Assembly: GCF_029323795.1 (NCBI RefSeq)
Contig: NZ_CP119758.1
Location: 930,001-994,000, forward strand
Reading direction: 5' to 3'
DNA from: Zobellia alginiliquefaciens
Lineage (GTDB): Bacteria; Bacteroidota; Bacteroidia; Flavobacteriales; Flavobacteriaceae
DNA length: 64,000 nt
The notes below the pieces were generated by a model. It worked only from the letters and a program-made list of their open reading frames with translations. It searched no databases and was not told the DNA's origin. A program made the translations under genes and the position numbers. Positions 24,980 through 33,891 of this stretch are shown here, piece by piece. The first letter of the stretch is position 1, and each line of letters begins with the position of its first letter.

Positions 24980-26083
24980 TTGCAAAAGACATTAAGGAAA
25001 CCTGAAAATTGGCAATATTTCGAGAGTTTATGCAAAAAACTCTGGGGAGAATTATGGGAAATCCCTCATAAAATCAAAAAGAACGGGCGTTTGGGGCAAC
25101 CTCAAAATGGAGTTGACATTTATGGAATTCCTAAAAGTGAAAATGGCTATTGTGGAATTCAATGTAAAGGAAAAAATGACGATTATTTGAATTCAAAATT
25201 AACCAATTTAGAAATTGACGAGGAAATTAAAAAAGCCAAAACTTTCTCACCAAAATTAGAAGTGTTCATTATAGCAACAACTCAAAGTAAAGATATTGGA
25301 ATCGAACAATACGTTAGAGAAAAAGACATCAAGAACAGAGAAAATGGAAGCTTTGAGATTATACTATTATGTTGGGAAGATATAGTCGATTTGATTGAAG
25401 AAAATAGAGAAACTCTAAATTGGTATTTAGGAATAAACAATTTTAGAGATAAATATGATTTTGAAGTTGTTTTCCAAAACGGAACGAACAAAATATCCAT
25501 AAAACCTAAGTTCTTAAAATCAATAACTAAATACAAAACCATTCATCCTAATTTGGAAGTTCCTAAACACATGAAAATAATGATTCCAAAAATCCCGATG
25601 ATGTTCGAATCAAACGAGATAAATCGCAGTTGGTGTTCGTTAAAAATTTCATTAAAAAATATCGGAAATGTAGTTCTTGAGGACTGGTATGTAAAATTAA
25701 AACTTAATAAAGCAAGGAAAATAAGCGATGACTTTAATGTTTCATTGTTGTTAAATGAACAGACAAAACAAATGATGTATGATAATAGAACACTTTGGGG
25801 ATATGATGACACAAAAGAATTTTCGTATGAACCTGTAAACAAAGAACCTCTTATTCAAAAATCAGGTAGAACATTTACAATATATTTCATACCGGAATTT
25901 GACCAAAAGACACTAAAAATTACTTGGGAACTTCTCGCTAGGGATTTTGACAAAACTGGTCTTTTAGAAATTGAATTAGAACCTGAATTCAAAGAGGAAA
26001 TTAATTACATAAAAATTGACAAAAAGCTAAATTCTAAAGAGGACAAAATAGAGATTAAAGAATTGATTGAAGATAATGAATAA
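24980..26083 (+). CDS. PD-(D/E)XK restriction-like endonuclease, standalone
   Basis: A 367-residue protein with an N-terminal nuclease-like domain: a helix with Glu15 (FESLCKKLWGELW), then GVDIYG with Asp46, then IQCKGK with Gln61 and Lys63. This is the E...D...QxK arrangement of Mrr/restriction-type folds. Residues about 160-340 form a beta-rich domain (SLKISLKNIGNVVLEDW) of unknown role. The start is TTG 24980; the frame upstream has no ATG. Base composition is visibly more AT-rich than its neighbours, and direct repeats frame the gene, both suggesting recent arrival. A defence role is plausible. No methylase or NTPase partner is adjacent. Confidence 0.7.
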   Translation: MQKTLRKPENWQYFESLCKKLWGELWEIPHKIKKNGRLGQPQNGVDIYGIPKSENGYCGIQCKGKNDDYLNSKLTNLEIDEEIKKAKTFSPKLEVFIIATTQSKDIGIEQYVREKDIKNRENGSFEIILLCWEDIVDLIEENRETLNWYLGINNFRDKYDFEVVFQNGTNKISIKPKFLKSITKYKTIHPNLEVPKHMKIMIPKIPMMFESNEINRSWCSLKISLKNIGNVVLEDWYVKLKLNKARKISDDFNVSLLLNEQTKQMMYDNRTLWGYDDTKEFSYEPVNKEPLIQKSGRTFTIYFIPEFDQKTLKITWELLARDFDKTGLLEIELEPEFKEEINYIKIDKKLNSKEDKIEIKELIEDNE

Positions 26084-26137
26084 CGAAAACGGTTTACACC
26101 TTTTTTACTAACTCTAAAGAAGTACCTCCTATTAGAG

Positions 26138-26163
26138 GTTGTCAAAAATTTCTAGTACTTTTC
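26138..26163 (+). repeat. 26-bp direct repeat, right copy
   Basis: Partner of 24879-24904, with mismatches at positions 4, 8 and 21. It ends 48 bases before the next gene, so a duplicated promoter element is the alternative to an integration scar. Confidence 0.6.
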
Positions 26164-26211
26164 ATTCAGTAAAAGAGTAAATAACATTACCAAACCAAAT
26201 CCGAAAACACA

Positions 26212-26766
26212 ATGAAACACCTCATCCTAATTACATTTCTCGTTCTCACTGGCTGTAGAACCGAAACCAAAGCTCAGGCGGAATTAACGGTAGACCCATC
26301 GGTTCAGGAAATGTGGGAGGGTTTTATAACATCCCATCCAGAGTTCAAGGACGAGGAACAACCGGAATCCTGGTTTTTTCATAATAATGAAGCAGACGCA
26401 AACCGTTTGGCCAAATTGGTCCTAAAAGGAAAAAAGCAAGCAGGTTCAGGTCTCTACGCTTGGTATGAAGAAGCCAATGCAGATTTGCCTTCCGTAGGCA
26501 CCCAGCACATCATCACCAATTTTGACGGAAAAGCACAAGCCATAATTGAAGTAACAAAAGTAGATACCATTTCCTTTAACCAAATTTCCGAAGCTTATGC
26601 CACTCTGGATATGGGAACAACAGAAGAACCACTAAAGAAATGGAAAAAAGCCCATTGGGATTTCTTTTCTAGCGCAATGAAAGAAAGTGGAAAAAAACCA
26701 ACCGAAGACATGCTTATTGTTTGCGAATGGTTTGAAACCATCTGGCCAACATTAAAACAAGACTAG
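26212..26766 (+). CDS. ASCH-domain lipoprotein
   Basis: A 184-residue protein with a lipoprotein signal (VLTGCRTETKA) followed by an ASCH-like domain. Recognisable parts are SWFFHNNEADANRLAKLVLKG, YEEANADLPSVGTQHII, and KKAHWDFFSSAM. ASCH domains bind RNA or nucleotides and some act as nucleases. A lipoprotein version is unusual because it would place the domain outside the cytoplasm. Alternatively the true start lies further downstream and the protein is cytosolic, though the predicted signal is convincing. It converges with the response regulator. Confidence 0.7.
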   Translation: MKHLILITFLVLTGCRTETKAQAELTVDPSVQEMWEGFITSHPEFKDEEQPESWFFHNNEADANRLAKLVLKGKKQAGSGLYAWYEEANADLPSVGTQHIITNFDGKAQAIIEVTKVDTISFNQISEAYATLDMGTTEEPLKKWKKAHWDFFSSAMKESGKKPTEDMLIVCEWFETIWPTLKQD

Positions 26767-26795
26767 AATAGAGACTAAAACCTTAAACTCAGGAG

Positions 26796-27482
26796 CTAGG
26801 CAACGGTTTCAAATTTATAGCCAACCCCACTCATAGTCTTTAAATGTGCCTCCCCTATTTTCTTCCGCAGCTTGGTAATGTGTACATCAACGGTTCTACT
26901 ACTCACATCGTTCCCGCCCCAAATCTGATGAAGAATTTCATTTCTTTTGAATACTTTATTCGGACTTGAAGCAAGCAAAGCTAAAAGCTCAAACTCTTTT
27001 CTTGGCAAGACCATTTTACTCCCTTTGGTAGAAACCGCATATTCATCCCTGTTTATGGTTAGTCCGTTTACTTTAAAAACCACCTCTTCCGGAATTTCAT
27101 CCATACGTCTTCTCAAAAGAGCTTTGATTTTAGCCACAATGAGTTTTTGCTTAATAGGCTTACTGATAAAATCGTCCGCCCCAGCTTCAAAGGCTGCCAA
27201 CTGTGTAAATAATTCGTTTCTTGTACTTAAGAAAACAATTAGGGTGTTTTTTAATTCGTAATCCTTACGTAGCTGTTCACAGGTTTCTACACCATCCATA
27301 CCCGTCATTACAATATCCAACAAGATAAGATCTGGAATGGTTTTTTTTGTCTTTGCTATGGCTTCCTCCCCATTATGGGCAATGGTAACGTTAAAGCCCT
27401 CCGTTGTTAGGTGGCCTCCAAATGTTTCAAGAAACTTCTCGTCGTTGTCAACAAGTAAAATTTTAATTTTCCTCTTGATCAT
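26796..27482 (-). CDS. OmpR/PhoB-type response regulator
   Basis: A 228-residue two-domain regulator. The receiver domain (residues 5-120) has the acidic pair DND, the phosphorylated Asp56 in LLLDIVM, and the conserved Lys in SKPIK. The C-terminal winged helix (about 133-227) has the LPRKEFELLALLASSPNKVFKR and SSRTVDVHITKLRKKIG motifs. No histidine kinase gene is adjacent. It is divergent from an arsR gene across 441 bases that contain two copies of a dyad. Its targets are unknown. Confidence 0.92.
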   Translation of the reverse strand: MIKRKIKILLVDNDEKFLETFGGHLTTEGFNVTIAHNGEEAIAKTKKTIPDLILLDIVMTGMDGVETCEQLRKDYELKNTLIVFLSTRNELFTQLAAFEAGADDFISKPIKQKLIVAKIKALLRRRMDEIPEEVVFKVNGLTINRDEYAVSTKGSKMVLPRKEFELLALLASSPNKVFKRNEILHQIWGGNDVSSRTVDVHITKLRKKIGEAHLKTMSGVGYKFETVA

Positions 27483-27579
27483 ATCTGAAAAATTTATTCA
27501 TTTGTGAAATCCTTGGTAAACGTCTACTAGGCTATCATCCCCTTCTTTTTCATCCATTCCGGAAAAGCCTCCAAAAAAC

Positions 27580-27595
27580 ATTGTAATATCGCAAT
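27580..27595. promoter_or_regulatory. candidate ArsR operator, copy 1
   Basis: ATTGTAATATCGCAAT, an imperfect palindrome. It matches the reverse complement of 27684-27699 at 15 of 16 bases; the two centres are 104 bases apart. It lies 98 bases upstream of the response regulator start. Confidence 0.5.
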
Positions 27596-27683
27596 TATAC
27601 AATACTTTAAGTCGAAAAAATGCCTCAAATTTATTCTTTGAGTTCAATGAAGACCCAAAGATGTTTTGCTTATACATTCTGTT

Positions 27684-27699
27684 ATTGCAATATTACAAT
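27684..27699. promoter_or_regulatory. candidate ArsR operator, copy 2
   Basis: ATTGCAATATTACAAT, part of a 20-base imperfect palindrome (27682-27701). AT-rich dyads of this kind are typical of ArsR-family sites, and the arsR gene starts 225 bases downstream. No other long feature was seen in 27,483-27,923. Confidence 0.5.
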
Positions 27700-27923
27700 A
27701 ATATCTATCTTAATTTATAAAATCTGAAAAATAAATCTCCGTTAAGGTTCAATTAGCACTGTAGACACATGGATAGAATACACATACAAAACCACACCAC
27801 CGGGATTATTTTCCTTTTCACCCGTCAACTAAATGATTCAAAATCACATTTTTCTATTCGTACTTACCGGTCCAACTAGCTCTTCCTCCCATTTTTATTG
27901 TATTTTCGCAAAAAAGAATTGAG

Positions 27924-28256
27924 TTGGGCCTAATTAAAAGTGAAATTTTCTCCGAAAGTCAAAACGAACTGGCATCTATTGCCAAAGTGTTTGCAAACCC
28001 TGCCCGGATTGCCATTTTGCAATACCTATTTAATACCGACTCCTGTATCTGCGGTGATTTGGTAGATGAAATAGGACTCGCCCAACCTACGGTTTCGCAA
28101 CATTTGAAGGAGTTAAGGAATATGGGACTTATTAAAGGGGAGGTAGAAGGAAGAAATGTCTGCTATTGTATAGACGCCGATAACTGGAGCGCCATGAAAG
28201 CGAAATTCATGCCCTTTTTAGACCTGGAGCCCAAACAAATGGACGGCAACTGCTAA
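27924..28256 (+). CDS. ArsR-family winged-helix regulator
   Basis: A 110-residue ArsR protein. It contains FANPARIAILQYLF, then CICGDLVDEIGLAQPTVSQHLKELRNMGLI, the recognition helix region. The CxC in helix 3 (SCICGDL) matches the metal-binding CVC of arsenic sensors, but cysteines here could also sense persulfide, as in BigR/SqrR. The start is TTG; homologues begin MGLxKxExF at this point. It converges with a persulfide-dioxygenase gene, which favours a sulfur-related role. That is an inference. Confidence 0.85.
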   Translation: MGLIKSEIFSESQNELASIAKVFANPARIAILQYLFNTDSCICGDLVDEIGLAQPTVSQHLKELRNMGLIKGEVEGRNVCYCIDADNWSAMKAKFMPFLDLEPKQMDGNC

Positions 28257-28291
28257 ACTTCTTTCTTCAAAACCTCTGCGTAGGGGTACAA

Positions 28292-28326
28292 AAAAACCAT
28301 TGCCTTTTTCAAAACAATGGTCTTTT
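28292..28326 (-). terminator. intrinsic terminator between arsR and the dioxygenase gene
   Basis: The arms ACCATTG (28298-28304) and CAATGGT (28317-28323) flank a 12-base loop. On the minus strand a run of seven T follows. On the plus strand a shorter T tract follows, so it may act both ways. Confidence 0.7.
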
Positions 28327-28342
28327 AAATCTCTGATAAAAT

Positions 28343-29752
28343 TTATAAAGTGGTTGGACAAACATAGTCCGTTGCAGGAACTTCTGCTTTCTTAAGGGCT
28401 CCAAAACCACCTCCTATATCAATTAAATTATGAAAGCCCCGGCTTTTTAAAATAGACTCTGCTATCACGGAACGGTATCCACCTGCGCAGTGCACCAAGA
28501 AAGTTTTATCTTTTGGAAACTCCTTTAGATACTCATTAAGTCCATCTAGCGGCGTATTCACCGCATCTATTACGTGTTCGGAAAGGAATTCGCTTTCCTT
28601 ACGCACATCAAAAACCTCAGCTTCTTTATTCTCTATTTTGGATTTTGCTTCTTCCGCAGTTATTGAGGTAATGGTATCAAAATCTTTTCCCGACTTTTTC
28701 CAAGCATCAAATCCGCCTTTTAATATTCCAATCGTGGCATCAAAGCCCACACGGGATAAGCGCGTTACCGCTTCTTCTTCCATGCCTTCTGGTGTTACCA
28801 ACAAAAGAGGTTGTTTGGTATCCGCTATTAATGCACCTACCCACGGAGCAAAATCGCCATTAAGGCCAATAAATATAGACCTTGGGATATGTCCTTCTAT
28901 AAAATCCTTTTGATGCCTGACATCTAAAACCACAGCCCCTGTTTCATTGGCCATAGCTTCAAAAGCTTCTGGATCTAATTCTGTTGTTCCACGATCTAAA
29001 ACATCGGCTATATCTTCATATCCTTCTTTGTTCATCTTAACATTTAAAGGGAAGTATTTTGGTGGCGGAAGCAGACCGTCCGTAACTTCTTTTATGAACT
29101 CTTCTTTGGTCATATCCGCACGCAGCGCGTAGTTCATTTTCTTTTGGTTGCCCAAGGTATCTACGGTTTCCTTCATCATGTTCTTACCACATGCCGAACC
29201 TGCTCCGTGTGCCGGATACACAATTATATCATCGGCCAATGGCATGATTTTATTCCGCAGACTATCGAACAAAATACCTGCCAAATCTTCTTGGGTCATA
29301 CTTGCCGCTTTTTGAGCCAAATCCGGTCTGCCTACGTCTCCCAAAAACAAAGTGTCACCAGAGAAAATAGCGTGGTCTTTTCCGTTTTCGTCTTTCAACA
29401 AGTAGGTAGTACTTTCCATAGTGTGCCCCGGGGTATGCAATGCCGTAATGGTGATATCACCCAGCTTAAACTCTTGCCCGTCCGTAGCAATCAAAGCATC
29501 AAAAGAAGGATTTGCATTTGGTCCGTACACAATCTCAGCTCCTGTTTCCTTAGCAAGTGTTACGTGACCACTCACAAAATCCGCATGAAAATGCGTTTCA
29601 AAAATATACTTGATCTTCGCCCCTGCTTTTTCCGCTCTTTCAAGGTAGGGATGTACTTCACGAAGCGGATCAATTATAGCTACCTCACCTTTACTTTCAA
29701 TATAATATGCGCCCTGTGCCAGGCATCCGGTATATATCTGTTCTATCTTCAT
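28343..29752 (-). CDS. persulfide dioxygenase-like MBL protein with two rhodanese domains
   Basis: A 469-residue fusion. The N-terminal metallo-beta-lactamase domain (residues 1-240) has THFHADFVSGH (His54, His56, Asp58, His63), HTPGHT and SGDTLFLGDVGRPDL, as in ETHE1-type persulfide dioxygenases, which oxidise glutathione persulfide to sulfite. Two rhodanese domains follow. The first lacks a catalytic Cys (LLVTPEG); the second keeps it in VHCAGGYRS. The ATG at 29752 is used rather than a GTG six bases earlier. It lies downstream of a SulP transporter on the same strand, which suggests a sulfide or sulfite handling pair. Confidence 0.88.
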   Translation of the reverse strand: MKIEQIYTGCLAQGAYYIESKGEVAIIDPLREVHPYLERAEKAGAKIKYIFETHFHADFVSGHVTLAKETGAEIVYGPNANPSFDALIATDGQEFKLGDITITALHTPGHTMESTTYLLKDENGKDHAIFSGDTLFLGDVGRPDLAQKAASMTQEDLAGILFDSLRNKIMPLADDIIVYPAHGAGSACGKNMMKETVDTLGNQKKMNYALRADMTKEEFIKEVTDGLLPPPKYFPLNVKMNKEGYEDIADVLDRGTTELDPEAFEAMANETGAVVLDVRHQKDFIEGHIPRSIFIGLNGDFAPWVGALIADTKQPLLLVTPEGMEEEAVTRLSRVGFDATIGILKGGFDAWKKSGKDFDTITSITAEEAKSKIENKEAEVFDVRKESEFLSEHVIDAVNTPLDGLNEYLKEFPKDKTFLVHCAGGYRSVIAESILKSRGFHNLIDIGGGFGALKKAEVPATDYVCPTTL

Positions 29753-29872
29753 AATCACTTTTTTTATTCCCGATAGGGGAAATTATATGCTTTTCATAAA
29801 TCTTCCTATAAAAGGAAGCTGGGTACTATCTTCACTCAAAATTAAAGCAATTCCATAAATCATAGCGTAACA

Positions 29873-31603
29873 TTAGTTACGGTTCAGGCGACTTTGGTAT
29901 GCCACTTTCTCGCTCAATACGGACAAAGGCGTCATGTTATCAAAATAATCTACCGCTTCTTTGGTCTGTACAAACAAATATTGCTTGCGCAAGGCCTCTA
30001 TAATTCCACTGCTAAAAATGGTATCCCTAGTAGGGCCTGTGGCGCCGGAAATATAAAATTGCAATCCTCTTTCATGTAGCTCATCTATAACCCTAATGAG
30101 CATTTGCGCTGCGCTGGAGTCGACATAACTTATGGCCTCCGCATTCAGTATCACCCCTTTTAGTTTATCGCCTTTGGCATCTACATTTTTAAAAAGTTCT
30201 TTTTTGAAAAAGTTCTTATTCCCAAAATACAATTGCGAATCAAAGCGAACAATAAGCAAATCGTCCCGAACCAAAACGTTTTGCCCGAATCTATCTATAT
30301 TTTTGTAATAATCAGAACCGTCTATTCTACCTAAAACCGCAAAATGAGGCTTTGAACTTTTATATACCATCAACAACAAGGACAATAAAACCCCAACTAA
30401 AATACCCTCAGAAATTCCCGCAAAAAGAGTTACTAAAAATGTAACGATCAACACAAAAAGTTCGTCTTTACGGTACTGCCATAGACTTTTGGGATACGCA
30501 ACATCAATTAACCCATATACCGAAACCATAATAATACTTGCCAAAACTGCATTGGGCAAATAATAGAACAAAGGAGTCAAGAACAACAAAGTAACCGCAA
30601 CTACCAAAGCGCTAAATATTAAAGCTATAGGAGTTTTTGCACCCGCCTGACTATTGATTGCGGACCGGGAAAAACTACCTGTTACTACGTACGACTGAAA
30701 TAAAGACCCTAACATATTAGAGCTTCCCAATGCAATGAGTTCCTTATTGGCATCTATGGTCTCCTCCCCGGTCTGTTCTTCCATGGATTTCCCAATGGAA
30801 ATAGCCTCTAAATAACCTATCAATGCCATGGTTACCGCAATGGGTGCCAATTCTATGATACTATCCAATTGTAATGCAGGAAGCTTAAAAGAAGGCAAAC
30901 CCGTAGGAATCTCACCTACTATATGCACCCCTACAGTGGATAATTGTAAAAAATAGACCAATAGAATACCTATTATAACCACAAAGAGCACGCCCGGTAT
31001 GCGTTTATTCCATTTCTTTAACCCTACGATAATCAGAATGCCTATAAAGCCGATAGCAAAATCATATAGGTTGGTCTGTCCCAACTTTTCAAAGGCGTTC
31101 ATCAGCAGTATATCAAACCGATTGCTACGGGCTATGTCCACTCCCAAAAGATGCTTCAGCTGACTGAACATAATAATTAACGCTGCCGCGGAAGTAAAAC
31201 CACTTATGACCGGTTTCGATAAGAAATTTACCAAAAAACCCATCCTAAGAACCCCTAAAATGAGTTGTACGGCACCTACGGAAAATGCCAAAAGCAGTGC
31301 CATAGTAATATAATTGTCCGTAGAAGTAATAGCTAACGTACCCAAACCTGCCGCTACCAAAAGGGAATCCATTGCCACGGGACCAACGGCCAACTGCCTA
31401 GAGGTACCAAAAAATGTGTACACAATCATTGGAACCAAGGAAGCGTAAAGGCCAAAAACGGGGGGCAGACCGGCGATCATGGCGTAGGCCATTCCTTGGG
31501 GTATAAGAATAATGCCAACGGTTAGTCCGGCTATAAGGTCTTTGGAAAACCAACTCTTATTATAGTCTGTAATCCAATCCAAAAAAGGAAGAATTCTTCG
31601 CAT
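29873..31603 (-). CDS. SulP-family anion transporter with STAS domain
   Basis: A 576-residue inner-membrane protein with about 10-12 helices and a cytoplasmic C-terminal STAS domain (about residues 435-550, containing GVILNAEAISYVDSSAAQML). The N-terminal region has the SulP signature (GLTVGIILIPQGMAYAMIAGLPPVFGLYAS). Family members carry sulfate, bicarbonate or related anions. The next gene on the strand is the persulfide dioxygenase, so export or import of sulfite or sulfate is plausible. The gap of 120 bases means cotranscription is likely but not certain. Confidence 0.88.
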   Translation of the reverse strand: MRRILPFLDWITDYNKSWFSKDLIAGLTVGIILIPQGMAYAMIAGLPPVFGLYASLVPMIVYTFFGTSRQLAVGPVAMDSLLVAAGLGTLAITSTDNYITMALLLAFSVGAVQLILGVLRMGFLVNFLSKPVISGFTSAAALIIMFSQLKHLLGVDIARSNRFDILLMNAFEKLGQTNLYDFAIGFIGILIIVGLKKWNKRIPGVLFVVIIGILLVYFLQLSTVGVHIVGEIPTGLPSFKLPALQLDSIIELAPIAVTMALIGYLEAISIGKSMEEQTGEETIDANKELIALGSSNMLGSLFQSYVVTGSFSRSAINSQAGAKTPIALIFSALVVAVTLLFLTPLFYYLPNAVLASIIMVSVYGLIDVAYPKSLWQYRKDELFVLIVTFLVTLFAGISEGILVGVLLSLLLMVYKSSKPHFAVLGRIDGSDYYKNIDRFGQNVLVRDDLLIVRFDSQLYFGNKNFFKKELFKNVDAKGDKLKGVILNAEAISYVDSSAAQMLIRVIDELHERGLQFYISGATGPTRDTIFSSGIIEALRKQYLFVQTKEAVDYFDNMTPLSVLSEKVAYQSRLNRN

Positions 31604-31679
31604 GGGACAAATGTACCATTAAATCTAAAATGGCTGTGTTACCTGTGTTACACCAATGTAAAGAAACCAAAATAAAATG

Positions 31680-32861
31680 TTATTGGATATTACCACCTAC
31701 AGACAGACCACTGGGCACACTTTCCGGTAAGCTCTTATCAAAATCAGTATCGTTAAGTGTATTTAAAAATGAAATAATCTGAGACATTTCCTTTACGGAT
31801 AGATCCAGTTCACGTACAAAGGGATCGTACCGCTGAACGGGAACGTGCTCATTTCGTTCTTTTCCATTGGCAATATCCTCATAAAACTCCAATACCTTTT
31901 TAAGGGTAGTTAAACTGCCGTTGTGCATATAAGGAGGTGTAAAACGTAAATTCCGAAGTGTGGGTGTTCGAAAAGCGAAGGTATCCTTAACACCTGCATC
32001 CGGCTGTTCCAATTTATCGTTCTCGGGCGTTCCCAGAACATGCATTTTATAATCTGAAAACATGGGACCGTTATGACAATTTACACACCCAACGGATTTA
32101 AAAAGTTCAAAACCTTCTTTCTCCGAAATTAATATGGCATCCTGATCGCCCCTCATATATTGATCAAACCGGGAATTGTTGGTCACCAAAGATCTTTCAA
32201 AAGCAGCAATAGCCTTGGCTAAGTTTTCTACTGTTACTGCATTGGGTTCATCAAAAGCCTCAGCAAATAACTTTTGATATTCGGGAATATCTTTCACACG
32301 ATCTACAACGGTCTGGAGGATACTGTCTTCGGCAATACCATGCCCGCGCATTTCCTCAAAAGCCTTTATAGGCTCCAACGCCTGTTTTTCAAGACTTTTT
32401 ACACGGTCGTCCCAAAACATGGTGGCCTCAGAAGGCTCATAATTACCAAAAGCATCCATACCGTTGTATGCCGAATTGATAATAGTTGGGGCATTTCTTT
32501 TTACAAAGGGAATGTCATTGGGCGCATTAAATTTACGCTTACTGCCCAAACCATTGGCATTAGGTCCCATGCTAATATCCAAAAACTCTGCATACCCATT
32601 ATCCGGGTGATGACAGGTGGCACAGGCCACATCTTTATTTCCCGAAAGAATAGGGTCGTAAAAAAGCAACTTGCCCAATGCCTCCTTTTCAGGTGTAGAC
32701 GGGTTATCCTTGGGAGATTTCACCGTCTTAGGCAAGGCTGTATACGTAGTTACGACCCTAGTTATGTCTGCTGTACTATCTTTCTTTTTCTCTGTATTGG
32801 CGCAATTAACGAATAGCACGGCTATTACCAATTGAATTCCTATTTTGACTATTCTACACAT
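31680..32861 (-). CDS. di-haem cytochrome c peroxidase (CcpA/MauG family)
   Basis: A 393-residue periplasmic lipoprotein (signal ending LFVNC) with two CxxCH haem sites: CATCH near residue 95 and CVNCH near residue 268. The spacing, the FERSLVTNNSRFDQY segment between them and the FRTPTLRNLRFTPPYMHNGSLTTL end are typical of bacterial cytochrome c peroxidases, which reduce H2O2 using electrons from c-type cytochromes. The ATG at 32861 gives the lipoprotein signal; an in-frame TTG lies 15 bases upstream. It follows nothing obvious and probably has its own promoter. Confidence 0.88.
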   Translation of the reverse strand: MCRIVKIGIQLVIAVLFVNCANTEKKKDSTADITRVVTTYTALPKTVKSPKDNPSTPEKEALGKLLFYDPILSGNKDVACATCHHPDNGYAEFLDISMGPNANGLGSKRKFNAPNDIPFVKRNAPTIINSAYNGMDAFGNYEPSEATMFWDDRVKSLEKQALEPIKAFEEMRGHGIAEDSILQTVVDRVKDIPEYQKLFAEAFDEPNAVTVENLAKAIAAFERSLVTNNSRFDQYMRGDQDAILISEKEGFELFKSVGCVNCHNGPMFSDYKMHVLGTPENDKLEQPDAGVKDTFAFRTPTLRNLRFTPPYMHNGSLTTLKKVLEFYEDIANGKERNEHVPVQRYDPFVRELDLSVKEMSQIISFLNTLNDTDFDKSLPESVPSGLSVGGNIQ

Positions 32862-32964
32862 AAAATGTTCGCACAACGAGAACAGTAAAAATAAACAATA
32901 TAAGAGAGTATTTATACGATAATCGTCAGTTTACCATGTTAAAAAGGACATATTCTTATCAAAA

Positions 32965-33825
32965 CTATAGAAAACTACTTTTTACCTGAGCAACCAATTT
33001 AGTTCCATCCGGGTCAGCAGAAGTTTTTAATTCACATAATTCTTCCGCCCATTGAGAGGTACGGATTCTCATAGGTGGGTTATCATTTTGAGCAACTTTG
33101 AGAATAACTTCCGCTACTTCACGGCCTGTTTGATAAACCTGTACTTCAGACTCTTCAGCTCTTTTCTGATTGCCTTCTAAATAAGCTTGAAAAATTGGCA
33201 AATATTCTCCCGAAGCCAATTGGCCGTCCGTTGTGGTTTTCTCCACTGCAGAACTCATAAACTCAGTTGATATGCCACCTGGTTCTACATTGCTAATATT
33301 GATATTAAAAGCATCGGTAACATAACTTGCCAAGCCTTCGGCGAAACCTTCAATGGCAAATTTAGCACCACAATACAGCTCGTTAAAAGGCTGCCCTACC
33401 AAACCGCCAACCGAAGTAATATTTATAATCTGACCTGCTCGCTGCTTGCGCATATACGGTAACACGGCCTGTGTACAGAATACGGTACCTAAATAATTAA
33501 CCTCGGTCACCCATCTAATTTCATCTTCTGATGACTGTTCAGTAGTTTTTGCAAAACCGGCACCAGCATTGTTTACCAAAACGTCTATTCTGCCGTCCTT
33601 GTCTATAATAGTTTCCACAGCAGATTTAATGGATGCGGTTTTAGTTACATCAAGTTCTAGAATCTCTATGTCCAAATCATTTTGGGTCATTTGTTCTTTG
33701 AGGGCATCCGCCTTTTTGAGGTTTCTCATAGTTGCATACACCTTGAATCCATTTTCCGCAAAAAGCAATGCACTTTGAAACCCTACTCCTGTTGATGTTC
33801 CTGTAATTAAAACGTTTCTTTTCAT
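32965..33825 (-). CDS. short-chain dehydrogenase under a TetR regulator
   Basis: A 286-residue classical SDR with TGTSTGVG (residues 8-15), NNAGAGFAKT, and the catalytic YCGAK preceded by a Ser in TSVGG. The substrate is unknown. Its promoter region shares an operator-like dyad with the adjacent tetR gene, whose stop is 66 bases upstream, so the SDR is probably derepressed by whatever the TetR protein binds. The length (286) exceeds the 250-residue core through an extended C-terminus. Confidence 0.82.
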   Translation of the reverse strand: MKRNVLITGTSTGVGFQSALLFAENGFKVYATMRNLKKADALKEQMTQNDLDIEILELDVTKTASIKSAVETIIDKDGRIDVLVNNAGAGFAKTTEQSSEDEIRWVTEVNYLGTVFCTQAVLPYMRKQRAGQIINITSVGGLVGQPFNELYCGAKFAIEGFAEGLASYVTDAFNINISNVEPGGISTEFMSSAVEKTTTDGQLASGEYLPIFQAYLEGNQKRAEESEVQVYQTGREVAEVILKVAQNDNPPMRIRTSQWAEELCELKTSADPDGTKLVAQVKSSFL

Positions 33826-33852
33826 TTTTGTAAAATTATATTGATATTTGAA

Positions 33853-33874
33853 TTGGAATGAACATTCACTCCAA
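33853..33874. promoter_or_regulatory. candidate TetR operator ahead of the SDR
   Basis: A 22-base imperfect palindrome with arms TTGGA and TCCAA. It contains GGAATGAACA, also found on the minus strand of the site before tetR. It ends 28 bases before the SDR start. Confidence 0.6.
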
Positions 33875-33891
33875 TTTATGATTAAATTTTT

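Noticed and set aside
29144-29776. Open frame of 210 codons on the plus strand
   Set aside because: It is antisense to the MBL/rhodanese gene, which has all its catalytic motifs; the translation has no domain and is Cys/His-rich by frame effect.
32274-32816. Open frame of 180 codons on the plus strand
   Set aside because: It is antisense to the di-haem peroxidase and shows no family motif.
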